NCBI GenBank assembly: GCA_944326365.1
Contig: CALVDR010000006.1
Coordinates: forward strand, 1-64,000
DNA from: an uncultured Bacteroidales bacterium
Lineage (GTDB): Bacteria > Bacteroidota > Bacteroidia > Bacteroidales > UBA932
Length of the DNA: 64,000 nucleotides
Direction: 5' to 3'
Each line of letters starts with the position of its first letter. Position 1 is the stretch's first letter. Below the pieces are notes generated by a model. That model saw nothing but the letters and a program-made list of their open reading frames with translations, was not told the DNA's origin and searched no databases. Both the position numbers and the translations under genes were made by a program. This document shows, piece by piece, positions 27,638-36,469 of this stretch.

Positions 27638-30600
27638 ATGAAGCTGAAAAAGACAAACCGGATTGCATGCATGGTCATCGCCGCCGTGGCAATCATTATC
27701 CTGTGGATACTTTGGGCGGTCCTGGCGAGCCCTACAAAAGTAGCCTTTCTGAATTACCCGGTCATCAGGCTGGGCCAGATATCCCGGGCCAACGCCAATT
27801 CCATGATAGAACTGTACGATCTGGCACCGGAGGATATTTCCGGAATCGGCCGGTACGACATGCTTCTTGTGAACGGGATGGGTCTGAGAATCACTGAAGA
27901 GCAGCGGGAAGAGATACGTCAGGCAGCCGGCCGCGGTCTGGCTGTATTCACGACCATGGCTACGGATCCGTCCAATGACATCTGTTCCGTGGATTCCACC
28001 CTTGCTTCAGACCTTCATGCCTACCTGTCAAACGGAGGTCCAGCCAATTTCCGGAACATGCTCCTGTACATCCGCCGCGCCATAGACGGCAAAAAGGTTT
28101 ACGCTCCGGAGCCGGCTCCTGCAGAAGAATATACTGTGGAGAATATCTACCACCCGTCTCCGGGAGATACGGAAGGGGAGGAACACGGATTCAGCTCCAT
28201 CGCGGCATATGGACAATGGATGCAGGACAACGGGCTCTGGAAAGAAGACGCACCACGGATCATAGTCACCGGACAGATGGGTGACCCTGTGGAACTGATC
28301 GCATCACTGGAAGCTGCAGGAAATGTGGTTTATCCCATACGCAGCGTCCTGCCTTCGCTCCGCAGCGGCCAGCTGGACTCCATCGCCCCCTCAGCCGTAA
28401 TCAATCTGGCCCACGGACGGCTCGGTGATGAGATGGTGGAATTTCTGGAAAGACACAATATCCCCATGTTCTCTCCACTGAACGCCAATACCCTCGTCTC
28501 CGACTGGGAGGCTGACGATATGGGGATGTCAGGCGGCTTTCTGTCCCAGAGCGTGGCTACGCCCGAGATTGACGGAGCTATCCGGCCTTCAGTACTTTTC
28601 GGACACTACGAATCCGGTGACGGGCTCCGATACCTGAAAGCGATTCCGGAACGCCTGGAGGAATTTGTCGGGACAGTCAACAGGTATCTGGCTCTGAGGG
28701 AGAAACCGGAGAATCGGAAAAAGATAGCGATATTCTATTATAAGGGACCGGGACAGAACGCCCTCACTGCCGCAGGAATGGAAGTAGTGCCGTCTCTGTT
28801 CAACTTTCTGTCCGCCTTGCGTGATGCAGGATACGATGTTTCCGGACTGCCTTCTTCACCGGAGGCATTGGAGGAAATGATCGGACGGCGCGGATCCGTA
28901 TTCGGCTCCTATGCAGAGGGTGCCGCCTCACGTTTCATGCAGGACGGTTCACCGGAGTGGATAGATGCCGGGACCTATGCCGGATGGGTGTCAGAAGCGT
29001 TGCCGGAACGTCTGTACAATGAAGTATTGGACATGTACGGAGAATTCCCCGGTCCGTACATGTCCCGGGACAACCGGCTGGCAATCCCCCGCATCGAACT
29101 GGGAAATGTCGTACTGATCCCGCAACCGGCAGCCGGAGGCGGACAGAATGATTTCCAGATGGTACACGGGACTCATGCCGCGCCCCCGCACAATTATATT
29201 GCGGCCTATCTGTATGCGCGCTACGGTTTCGGTGCCGATGCCATGATTCATTTCGGGACTCACGGCAGTCTGGAATTCACTCCACGGAAACAGGTAGCCT
29301 TGAGTCAGTATGACTGGCCCGACCGTCTGGTGGGGACTGTCCCCCATTTCTATCTCTACACAATATCGAATGTAGGTGAAGGCATGATGGCCAAACGCCG
29401 CACATACGCCACTCTTCAGTCTTATCTGACAGCTCCTTTCATGGAAAGCGAGGTCAGGAATCTGTACAAGGACCTTCTGGAGGAACTTTCCCGTCATGAC
29501 GAGGTTCTTTACGGGGAGCATCCTGACGCTGCCCGTGCCATGAAGTCCGCTTTGGAAATCAAGAGACTGGCTGTCCGGATGGGCATAGCCTCCGATCTGG
29601 GGCTGGACACTTTGAAAAAGAATGAGCCGTATTCAGAGGAGGAAATCGTGCGCATCGGGAATTTCGCCGAAGAACTGGCTTCCGAAAAAGTCACCGGCAG
29701 GCTGTATGTATTGGGAGAGCCTTACCTGCCTGAACATATCCGGTCCACGGTCCATGCAATGTGTACCGAGCCGATAGCTTATGGCCTGCTGGGTATAGAC
29801 CGTGCAAGGGGAAAGGATGTCGGGGATGTCATGAACCGTCGTTCAGAGTTCAACCGCAGATATCTGGAACCAGCACGTGAAACAGTGTCACGCCTGCTGT
29901 CTCAGGATTCTCCTGCTGACGAGCGCCAGCTATGTTCCATAGCCGGCATCACTCCGGAAGAGCTCGCCAATGTACGTGAGGTGTCCGGAATAGAAGATGC
30001 CGTACTCAATGTGCACCGCTACCGCAAAGCCCTGCTGGAAAGTCCCGACATGGAAATGTGCAGCATACTGAACGCTCTGGACGGAGGTTACACTCCGCCG
30101 TCTCCGGGAGGTGACCCGGTAGCGAATCCCAATACCCTGCCGACCGGCCGCAACCTTTTCGCAGTGAATGCCGAGGCCACCCCTACCAGAAGTGCCTGGG
30201 AGAAAGGCATGCGGCTGGCTGAGAATACATTGGAACTTTACCGGAAACGGCACTGCGACTCTCTCCCGCGCAAGGTCAGCTACACCCTCTGGAGTAGTGA
30301 GTTCATCGAAACAGAAGGCGCCACTGTCGCCCAAATTCTATATATGCTGGGAGTAGAGCCGGTATATGACAGTTTCGGCCGGGTGACCGATATCAGACTG
30401 ATACCGTCGGAAAGGCTCGGCCGTCCGAGGATAGACGTGGTGGTACAGACCAGCGGACAGTTGAGAGATATCGCCGCTTCCCGTCTGTTCCTGATAGACA
30501 GGGCTGTACGTATGGCAGCGGAGGCTGCGGACGATGAATATGCGAACAATGTGGCCGAAGGCGTCCGCGAGACGGAACGGATTCTGACAGGAAAAGGCAT

Positions 30601-31645
30601 GACCCCTTCCGATGCACGGAAAATGTCTTGCTACAGGGTATTCGGCGGGATGAACGGCAGCTACGGCACTGGCATCCAGGATATGGTGACGGCTTCGGAC
30701 CACTGGAGTTCGGCATCCGAAATAGCACAGGTCTATATGAACAACATGGGGGCATATTACGGCAGCAAGGACGGATGGGAACAGTTCTCCCGATATGTTT
30801 TCGAGGCTGCCCTTTCCGGTACCGATGCCGTAGTGCAGCCGCGACAGAGCAATACATGGGGTGCACTGAGTCTCGATCATGTGTATGAGTTCATGGGAGG
30901 ACTCAACCTCGCCGTGAAAGAGGTGACAGGCAAAGATCCTGATGCCTATATGAGCGACTACAGGAACCGTAACCGTGCAAGGATGCAGGAACTCAAGGAG
31001 GCAATAGGGGTCGAGAGCCGCACTACGATATTCAATCCGTCATATATAGCGGAGAAACTCAATGGCGGAGCAGGAGATGCTTCAGCCATAGCAGAGACGG
31101 TCACGAATACTTTCGGCTGGAATGTCATGAAACCGGAGGCTATAGATGACCGTGTCTGGAATGAGATATACGAGGTGTACATACAGGATAAATTCGGTCT
31201 CGGAGTGAAAGAGCATTTCATGGAGGTCAATCCGGCAGCTCTCGAAGAAGTGACGGCTGTAATGCTGGAGTCAGCCAGAAAAGGGCTTTGGGAGGCCTCT
31301 CCCGAACAGATAGCCGGTCTGGCCGGACTGCACACAGACCTGATAAGGGAGTTTGCCCCGTCTTGCTCAGGTTTCGTATGTGACAATCCGTCCCTGCAGG
31401 ACTTCATCGCCTCCGCCCTTCCTGAAGCCTCTGCCGGAGAATATCGCGGGGCAATACGGAAAATCAGGGAAGTTCCGTCAGACAACGCTTCAGAGGGCAC
31501 GGTACTCAGGAAAGACAGACTGCGGGACGGGACCGTGAAGAAAACCGCAGTGCCCGGCAACATAGCAGTGGCAGTGCTGGTTACAGTCCTGCTTATCGGG
31601 GGAAGTCTGCTGATACACCGCCGGAGAAAATCCGGAGGCATCTGA
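27638..31645 (+). CDS. Membrane-anchored CobN-like chelatase (HmuS-type)
   Basis: The 1335-residue protein belongs to the CobN/Mg-chelatase H-subunit family. It has an N-terminal membrane anchor (ACMVIAAVAIIILWILWAVLA) and a C-terminal transmembrane helix (IAVAVLVTVLLIGGSLLIHRR), both missing from soluble cobalamin-pathway CobN. Family motifs include HGTHAAPPHNYIAAYLYARYGFGADAMIHFGTHGSLEF and a late region with VYEFMGGLNLAVKEVTGKDPD. No CobD/I-like insertion ATPases are nearby. The next three genes are those that follow hmuS in Bacteroidota haem operons, so removal of iron from haem (HmuS-type) is more likely than cobalt insertion. ATG 27638 is preferred over an upstream TTG at 27629. Confidence 0.85.
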   Translation: MKLKKTNRIACMVIAAVAIIILWILWAVLASPTKVAFLNYPVIRLGQISRANANSMIELYDLAPEDISGIGRYDMLLVNGMGLRITEEQREEIRQAAGRGLAVFTTMATDPSNDICSVDSTLASDLHAYLSNGGPANFRNMLLYIRRAIDGKKVYAPEPAPAEEYTVENIYHPSPGDTEGEEHGFSSIAAYGQWMQDNGLWKEDAPRIIVTGQMGDPVELIASLEAAGNVVYPIRSVLPSLRSGQLDSIAPSAVINLAHGRLGDEMVEFLERHNIPMFSPLNANTLVSDWEADDMGMSGGFLSQSVATPEIDGAIRPSVLFGHYESGDGLRYLKAIPERLEEFVGTVNRYLALREKPENRKKIAIFYYKGPGQNALTAAGMEVVPSLFNFLSALRDAGYDVSGLPSSPEALEEMIGRRGSVFGSYAEGAASRFMQDGSPEWIDAGTYAGWVSEALPERLYNEVLDMYGEFPGPYMSRDNRLAIPRIELGNVVLIPQPAAGGGQNDFQMVHGTHAAPPHNYIAAYLYARYGFGADAMIHFGTHGSLEFTPRKQVALSQYDWPDRLVGTVPHFYLYTISNVGEGMMAKRRTYATLQSYLTAPFMESEVRNLYKDLLEELSRHDEVLYGEHPDAARAMKSALEIKRLAVRMGIASDLGLDTLKKNEPYSEEEIVRIGNFAEELASEKVTGRLYVLGEPYLPEHIRSTVHAMCTEPIAYGLLGIDRARGKDVGDVMNRRSEFNRRYLEPARETVSRLLSQDSPADERQLCSIAGITPEELANVREVSGIEDAVLNVHRYRKALLESPDMEMCSILNALDGGYTPPSPGGDPVANPNTLPTGRNLFAVNAEATPTRSAWEKGMRLAENTLELYRKRHCDSLPRKVSYTLWSSEFIETEGATVAQILYMLGVEPVYDSFGRVTDIRLIPSERLGRPRIDVVVQTSGQLRDIAASRLFLIDRAVRMAAEAADDEYANNVAEGVRETERILTGKGMTPSDARKMSCYRVFGGMNGSYGTGIQDMVTASDHWSSASEIAQVYMNNMGAYYGSKDGWEQFSRYVFEAALSGTDAVVQPRQSNTWGALSLDHVYEFMGGLNLAVKEVTGKDPDAYMSDYRNRNRARMQELKEAIGVESRTTIFNPSYIAEKLNGGAGDASAIAETVTNTFGWNVMKPEAIDDRVWNEIYEVYIQDKFGLGVKEHFMEVNPAALEEVTAVMLESARKGLWEASPEQIAGLAGLHTDLIREFAPSCSGFVCDNPSLQDFIASALPEASAGEYRGAIRKIREVPSDNASEGTVLRKDRLRDGTVKKTAVPGNIAVAVLVTVLLIGGSLLIHRRRKSGGI

Positions 31646-31671
31646 TACTGAAGAAGATTTCGGAGAAATCG

Positions 31672-31687
31672 TAACGTCAGTTAATGT
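31672..31687. repeat. Deleted copy of the palindromic repeat
   Basis: TAACGTCAG is joined directly to TTAATG, as if the loop and half of each arm of the 59-bp element had been lost. The left flank GATTTCGGAGAAATCG matches the flank of copy A (27450-27464). It lies in the 43-nt gap between the chelatase and the next gene. Confidence 0.55.
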
Positions 31688-31688
31688 T

Positions 31689-32408
31689 ATGTATAGTCTG
31701 GTTGTCATACTCATGGTGCTGGTCTGTTTCAACTTCGTGCTGAAGCAGTCCTGGCACAAACGGTGGACGGTGCTTCTCCATGCCGCAGCGGCTGCCCTGT
31801 TTACCGGCCTCATGTGGCCTGTCGCCGTGAGGCAGTCCCGTTCCCAAATAGATGTCTGGCTGTCCGATCCCGGACTGATGCTGGACACCTCGGTGGTCAT
31901 CACTGTCGAGGTCATCCTCCAGATTTCTTTTTGCCTGCTGGCCGTGAATCTCATGAACTCCGGGAAGCTGAAACCCTCTGCCATATGGGGCTACCGCATC
32001 CTGCGCTGGTTTCCGGGAATACTGATATTCGGGGTGCTGTTCAGTTTTCTGGTCTTTATGATATTCGCCTTTCCCGGTGTGTCATTCGGGCTGGTGGCCT
32101 GGAGCGCGGCTGCCGTAGTATTCGCGGTGACAGCCGGAGGAGCCTGGCTGATTCGTCTGGTTTTTCCCGACAGGGAAAGCCGCCTGGAAATTTTTTTCCT
32201 GACCAACGTACTGACAGGAATAGTGGCGGTAATAGCTACAGTCAACGGCCAGACGGCAGTAACTGGTGCGGGCGAGGTGGACTGGCCGGCCATGGCAGGA
32301 GTGCTGGGGCTTGTCGCATCGGGCATGCTGGCCGGATCTTTTGTAAAAACCTCGCGGCCATTCCGCAAATTCATGAAAACATGCAATAAATTCAACGAAA
32401 AATCATAA
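31689..32408 (+). CDS. Polytopic membrane protein of the CobN/ExbB/DUF2149 module (HmuT-like position)
   Basis: The 239-residue protein is almost wholly hydrophobic, with about seven predicted membrane helices (for example VVILMVLVCFNFVL, VVITVEVILQISFCLLAV, ILIFGVLFSFLVFMIFAF, VLGLVASGMLAGSF) and a basic C-terminal tail. I do not recognise a catalytic motif. Its place between the CobN-like chelatase and the ExbB-like gene, six nucleotides before the latter, corresponds to HmuT in haem-uptake operons. A permease or a scaffold for the proton channel are possibilities. Confidence 0.7.
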   Translation: MYSLVVILMVLVCFNFVLKQSWHKRWTVLLHAAAAALFTGLMWPVAVRQSRSQIDVWLSDPGLMLDTSVVITVEVILQISFCLLAVNLMNSGKLKPSAIWGYRILRWFPGILIFGVLFSFLVFMIFAFPGVSFGLVAWSAAAVVFAVTAGGAWLIRLVFPDRESRLEIFFLTNVLTGIVAVIATVNGQTAVTGAGEVDWPAMAGVLGLVASGMLAGSFVKTSRPFRKFMKTCNKFNEKS

Positions 32409-32414
32409 AACGGC

Positions 32415-33056
32415 ATGAATTACATTTCTGACATTCTTTTCTGGATATCGAACGGACTGCTCGTACCTGTAGTGGTCCTGCTGATCCTGTTATTTCTCCG
32501 GTCACTTCTGCTGATCGGCAATTTTTTCGGACAATACATGCAGATACGCAAGGTCGACCGTCTTTTTATGGACAAGGTGGAGGCTCTTACGCCTGCTACG
32601 GCAGATGAACTGCGTGCATCCATACCGCCCGATACCGGGTCAGCGCTGCTAGGCTGCCTGTCCGGCCTGCTGGACACTGCAAAGGACAAGGCTCACCGCC
32701 AGCTTATGCTCTCCGATTACGAAATAGCGGCCGACAAGGATCTGGGCATATCCAAGACTCTGTCGAAGATGGGGCCGATGCTGGGACTGATGGGGACACT
32801 TATCCCTATGGGACCGGCATTGGTGGGGCTGTCGACCGGAGACATAGGCTCGATGGCCTACAACATGCAGGTGGCATTTGCAACGACAGTGGTCGGTCTC
32901 TTCTCCGCTGCCATCGGTTTCATCACCCAGCAGGTCAAGCAGAGATGGTATACGAGGGATCTCAACCGTCTGGAATTTGTGTGCGAGGTATTGGACGGCA
33001 GTTCCGGAGCGTCCGGGAAAACTGCTGAGACGAAACAGGAGGGAGACGGACGATGA
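32415..33056 (+). CDS. MotA/TolQ/ExbB-family proton channel protein (HmuU-like)
   Basis: The 213-residue inner membrane protein has an N-terminal helix (LLVPVVVLLILLFLRSLLLIG), a cytoplasmic loop, and the conserved ExbB/TolQ pair of helices (ISKTLSKMGPMLGLMGTLIPMGPALVGL and MQVAFATTVVGLFSAAIGFI). These proteins use the proton gradient to drive a partner. Here the partner is probably the DUF2149 protein, whose start overlaps this stop by 4 nt (ATGA). The pairing suggests energy coupling of the chelatase module. Confidence 0.88.
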   Translation: MNYISDILFWISNGLLVPVVVLLILLFLRSLLLIGNFFGQYMQIRKVDRLFMDKVEALTPATADELRASIPPDTGSALLGCLSGLLDTAKDKAHRQLMLSDYEIAADKDLGISKTLSKMGPMLGLMGTLIPMGPALVGLSTGDIGSMAYNMQVAFATTVVGLFSAAIGFITQQVKQRWYTRDLNRLEFVCEVLDGSSGASGKTAETKQEGDGR

Positions 33057-33379
33057 AAAGGAGAAAACTGCTCTGCACTGAGGAGGAGAACGATCCGATG
33101 AGCGTGGTCGGAAACCTTTTCGATGTGGCCATGGTCTTCGCCGTGGCCCTTATGGTCGCTCTCGTGACCCGCTACGACATGACCGAAATGCTTTCACCTG
33201 AGGATTTTACCATGGTCAAGAACCCTGGCAGGGAGGACATGGAGATCATCGTAAAGCAGGGGGAGACCATCGACCGCTACACTCCTTCCGAAGACCAGTC
33301 CGGATCCGGACAGAAGGGCAAACGCATCGGCATAGCCTATGAGCTGGAAAACGGAGAGATCATCTATATACCGGAATAG
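33053..33379 (+). CDS. DUF2149 protein, ExbD-like partner (HmuV-like)
   Basis: The 108-residue protein begins MKRRKLLCTEEENDPMSVVGNLFDVAMVFAVALMVALV, a short cytoplasmic tail followed by one membrane helix. A periplasmic domain follows, containing VKQGETIDRYTPSED and ending ENGEIIYIPE. This is the DUF2149 architecture, comparable to ExbD/TolR topology. It is the last gene of the four-gene unit and is translationally coupled to the ExbB-like gene. Confidence 0.87.
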   Translation: MKRRKLLCTEEENDPMSVVGNLFDVAMVFAVALMVALVTRYDMTEMLSPEDFTMVKNPGREDMEIIVKQGETIDRYTPSEDQSGSGQKGKRIGIAYELENGEIIYIPE

Positions 33380-33486
33380 CCGTGTCCGCTTTTTCCAGCC
33401 GGTACAAGAGATTAAAAAATCGGGGAATAAAGATCAGGCTTGTCTGATGCTGAATCCAATGTGTCTGTAGAAAGCCTTACAAAAAG

Positions 33487-33523
33487 AAAAAGTCCTTGAA
33501 ACCGGATGGTTTCAGGGACTTTT
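33487..33523. terminator. Bidirectional terminator between the chelatase module and tRNA-His
   Basis: AAAGTCCTTGAAACC / GGTTTCAGGGACTTT forms a long stem with a short GGAT loop and A/T-rich flanks. It sits just after the 3' end of tRNA-His on the minus strand and can also end the plus-strand operon. The rest of 33380-33486 holds no gene. Confidence 0.75.
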
Positions 33524-33526
33524 CAG

Positions 33527-33601
33527 GGTGCCCAGTCGGATTCGAACCGACGACATTCAGAACCACAATCTGACGCTCTAACCAACTGAACTATGGGCAC
33601 C
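33527..33601 (-). tRNA. tRNA-His (anticodon GUG)
   Basis: On the minus strand, acceptor GTGCCCA / TGGGCAC carries an extra 5' G (G-1, position 33601) opposite discriminator C (33527), the tRNA-His identity pair. The anticodon stem TCAGA/TCTGA has loop TTGTGGT, giving GTG. The T arm is GTCGG-TTCGAAT-CCGAC. CCA is not encoded. Confidence 0.94.
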
Positions 33602-33682
33602 ATATTCATTTGGGACTGCAAAGATACATAAAATAATTAATCTGTCAAGTATTTCCCGACGATTTTATCATCTTTTCCGAAT

Positions 33683-33716
33683 TTTGACCATACAAACAAA
33701 AAAAACTATATCTTTG
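33683..33716 (+). promoter_or_regulatory. Promoter of the carboxyltransferase gene
   Basis: TTTG at 33683-33686 and TATCTTTG at 33709-33716 are separated by 22 nt. The box lies inside the longest open frame (from 33684), which supports translation from ATG 33744. Confidence 0.7.
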
Positions 33717-33743
33717 CATGATTTGAGTGAAAATTATTTCGAT

Positions 33744-35525
33744 ATGAAAAGAGAAATCAAATTCTCTCTGGTCTACAGAGATATGTGGCAGTCGTCAGGA
33801 AAATACGTCCCGACAGTAAGCCAGTTGAAAGAAGTAGCTCCGGCTATTATCGACATGGGGTGTTTCGACAGGGTCGAGACGAACGGAGGCGCTTTCGAGC
33901 AGGTGAACCTTCTCTTCGGCGAGAATCCGAACAAGGCCGTGCGTGAATGGACAGCTCCGTTCAACAAGGCAGGCATCCAGACCCACATGCTCGAAAGAGG
34001 GCTCAATGCGCTGAGGATGAATCCTGTCCCTGCAGATGTCAGAGAACTGATGTATAAGGTGAAATGCAAGCAGGGCACCAATATTTCCAGGTCTTTCTGC
34101 GGTCTGAATGACCACAGGAACCTGAAACTCTCGGTAGAATACGCCAAGAAGGGCGGAATGATTTCACAGGTCGCCCTCTCCATCACGAACTCCCCTATCC
34201 ATACAGTGGAATATTATATGGACATAGTGGACAAGGTCGTGGGCTACGGATGCGATGAGATCTGTCTGAAGGATATGGCTGGAATCGGCCGTCCTACCAT
34301 GCTCGGACAGCTTACTAAATCCATCAAGACCAAATACCCGCACATAAAGGTACAGTACCACGGACACTGCGGTCCCGGCTTCTCTCCGGCTTCCATGCTG
34401 GAAGTGGCCCGTGCAGGCGCCGACTATCTGGATGTGGCAGTGGAACCGCTTTCATGGGGAAAAGTTCATCCTGACGTGATCACCATCAGGGAGATGATGA
34501 AGGCTGACGGCTTCCTCGTGAAGGATCTGAACATGGACGCCTACATGGAAGTGCGCCGCCTGACCCAGAAGTTCATCGACGAATTCCTCGGATACTGGAT
34601 CGACCCGAACAACTCCCACATGAGTTCGCTTCTCGTAGGCTGCGGCCTGCCTGGAGGAATGATGGGATCCATGATGGCTGACCTGACCGGATTCCGCGGA
34701 GCCATAAACGCGTCCCTCAGAGCCCAGGGCAAGGACGAACTCAGCGTCGACAACCTCATGGTCATGCTGTTCCAGGAAGTGGCATACGTCTGGCCGAGAC
34801 TCGGCTATCCGCCACTTGTGACACCGTTCAGCCAGTATGTGAAGAACACTGCCCTGATGAACCTGATGAACATCCTGAAAGGCAAGCCGAGGTGGACTAC
34901 CATCGACAAGGATACATGGAACATGATTCTCGGCAAGATGGGCAAGCTTCCTGGCGAACTCGCTCCTGAGATCGTGGCGCTGGCCAAGGAGAAAGGCCTC
35001 GAATTCTACACCGGAAATCCTCAGGACGCATTCCCGAATGAACTCGACCGTTTCCGCAAGATGATGGACGAGGAAGGCTGGGATTACGGCCAGGACGATG
35101 AAGAACTCTTCGAGTTCGCCATGCACGAAAGGCAGTACCGTGACTACAAGAGCGGCGTAGCGAAGGAAAGGTTCAAGAAAGACCTCGAAGCCATGAAAGA
35201 GAAAGCCGGCGCCCCTGTCATCATCACGAGACCTGTCGTGGAAGTCCCTAAATACGATGTGGAGAAGATCGTGGAGAAGTTCCCGAACGCAAAGCCTGTC
35301 CAGGCTCCTGTCAAGGGCCAACTGCTCTGGCAGATCGACGTGGATGACGCTTCCACAGCGCCTGTTGCAGGCACTGAAGTCAAGGCGGGCACACCTATGA
35401 GCTACATCCAGACCTACTACGGAATGGAGGAGGTGAAACCTGTCTGCGACGGGAAGATCGTGGCTGTATGCTGCAGGCAGGGTGACTTCGTGGCCAAAGG
35501 CGAAATCCTTGCTTTTGTAGAATAA
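33744..35525 (+). CDS. OadA/PycB-like carboxyltransferase with degenerate biotinyl domain
   Basis: The 593-residue protein matches the alpha subunit of oxaloacetate decarboxylase / subunit B of pyruvate carboxylase. It has an HMGL-like barrel (FSLVYRDMWQSSGKYVP, RVETNGGAFEQVNLLFGENP, EICLKDMAGIGRP, VQYHGHCGPGFSPASMLEV), a conserved carboxylase domain and a C-terminal biotinyl-like hammerhead. The expected AMKM is TYYGMEE (about residues 556-562 in this numbering), so the biotin-accepting lysine is missing. A separate carrier protein may be used, or the domain may be structural. No carboxylase or membrane decarboxylase partner lies nearby. The start at 33744 is set by the promoter. Confidence 0.88.
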   Translation: MKREIKFSLVYRDMWQSSGKYVPTVSQLKEVAPAIIDMGCFDRVETNGGAFEQVNLLFGENPNKAVREWTAPFNKAGIQTHMLERGLNALRMNPVPADVRELMYKVKCKQGTNISRSFCGLNDHRNLKLSVEYAKKGGMISQVALSITNSPIHTVEYYMDIVDKVVGYGCDEICLKDMAGIGRPTMLGQLTKSIKTKYPHIKVQYHGHCGPGFSPASMLEVARAGADYLDVAVEPLSWGKVHPDVITIREMMKADGFLVKDLNMDAYMEVRRLTQKFIDEFLGYWIDPNNSHMSSLLVGCGLPGGMMGSMMADLTGFRGAINASLRAQGKDELSVDNLMVMLFQEVAYVWPRLGYPPLVTPFSQYVKNTALMNLMNILKGKPRWTTIDKDTWNMILGKMGKLPGELAPEIVALAKEKGLEFYTGNPQDAFPNELDRFRKMMDEEGWDYGQDDEELFEFAMHERQYRDYKSGVAKERFKKDLEAMKEKAGAPVIITRPVVEVPKYDVEKIVEKFPNAKPVQAPVKGQLLWQIDVDDASTAPVAGTEVKAGTPMSYIQTYYGMEEVKPVCDGKIVAVCCRQGDFVAKGEILAFVE

Positions 35526-35580
35526 CCGGAGCCGACGGTTTCTTTTGACTGAAAAAAAAGAAATTTTATATAAAAAAAAG

Positions 35581-35617
35581 AAAAACCGGAGCGGGAGAAG
35601 CCGTTCCGGTTTTTTTA
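35581..35617 (+). terminator. Terminator after the carboxyltransferase gene
   Basis: AAAAACCGGA / TCCGGTTTTTTT hairpin with a 14-nt loop and a T run, 56 nt after the stop codon. Confidence 0.85.
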
Positions 35618-35677
35618 TTGCCGTGAAACGGCTACTTTTATATCCTGTATTGCCGCAGGCAAAAATAAAGTCAGGAT

Positions 35678-36388
35678 ATGAAGATTTCAGAAATGAGGCC
35701 GGAGGAGAGGCCGAGAGAGAAACTGAGGGCAAAAGGGGCGAGGAATCTGGACAACGCGGAACTGCTGGCGATAGTGCTGAGGACCGGAACCGGAAAAAGG
35801 AATGCGTTGGAAATAGCCTCGGACCTGCTGTCGTCCGCAGGAAACAGACTGTCGGAACTCGCGGACTTCTCCATGGAGAAGATGCAGGAAATAAACGGAA
35901 TCGGAACCGACAAGGCCGTGACAGTGGCGGCCGCGATGGAACTTGGGAAAAGATTCGTGTATGAAAGGAATGCGGCCGGGAGGAAGTCCGTCACGAATGC
36001 GCGGCAGATATTCGACATCATGTTTCCCCTGCTGAAAGGACTGTCGCATGAAGAGTGCTGGGTGATTTTCCTGAACAGGGCGAATTATATCATCGGAAAG
36101 GAGCTGCTGAGTACGGGCGGAATGACTGCTACGGTGATGGATGTGAAGATCATCATCCGGCGGGCCCTGGAGAAAAAGGCGCAGGGAATCATCCTGGTGC
36201 ACAATCACCCTTCGGGGAATCCGAGACCCGGATCGAATGACATGAAGCAGACGATGGCCCTGAAAAAGGCCGCCGAGACTTTCGACATCTCGCTGGTGGA
36301 CCACATAGTCATAGCTGACCACCGGTACTACAGCTTTGCAGACGAAGAGATATCATCGGCCTTGCCGCTGTCCGGACAGGATGCATGA
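35678..36388 (+). CDS. radC: RadC-family JAB-domain protein
   Basis: The 236-residue protein has an N-terminal UPF0758 helix-hairpin-helix region (MRPEERPREKLRAKGARNLDNAELLAIVLRTGT; INGIGTDKAVTVAAAMELG). The C-terminal JAB/MPN metalloprotease-like domain has HNHPSGNPRPGSND, the HxH...SxxxxD metal-binding set, and DHIVIADHRYYSFADE. It was once called a DNA repair protein, but its biochemical role is unsettled. Length and motifs are normal for the family. It stands alone between two terminated or promoted units. Confidence 0.95.
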   Translation: MKISEMRPEERPREKLRAKGARNLDNAELLAIVLRTGTGKRNALEIASDLLSSAGNRLSELADFSMEKMQEINGIGTDKAVTVAAAMELGKRFVYERNAAGRKSVTNARQIFDIMFPLLKGLSHEECWVIFLNRANYIIGKELLSTGGMTATVMDVKIIIRRALEKKAQGIILVHNHPSGNPRPGSNDMKQTMALKKAAETFDISLVDHIVIADHRYYSFADEEISSALPLSGQDA

Positions 36389-36416
36389 CACGGCAGCATG
36401 ACTTGAGCGGCAAATA

Positions 36417-36448
36417 TTTGCTCCAGGAGAAAAAATAGGGTATATTTG
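36417..36448 (+). promoter_or_regulatory. Promoter of upp
   Basis: TTTG 36417-36420 and TATATTTG 36441-36448, 20 nt apart, a near-ideal Bacteroidota promoter about 22 nt before the ATG at 36470. Confidence 0.8.
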
Positions 36449-36469
36449 CATAACTCAGACTGCACTGCC

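Noticed and set aside
27638-31645. Aerobic cobalamin-pathway cobaltochelatase CobN
   Set aside because: The protein is membrane-anchored at both ends, no CobS/CobT or other cobalamin genes are present, and the neighbours are those of hmuS.
34452-35732. Minus-strand frame of 426 codons opposite the OadA-like gene
   Set aside because: Antisense shadow of a well-supported carboxyltransferase gene; no family resemblance and no promoter.
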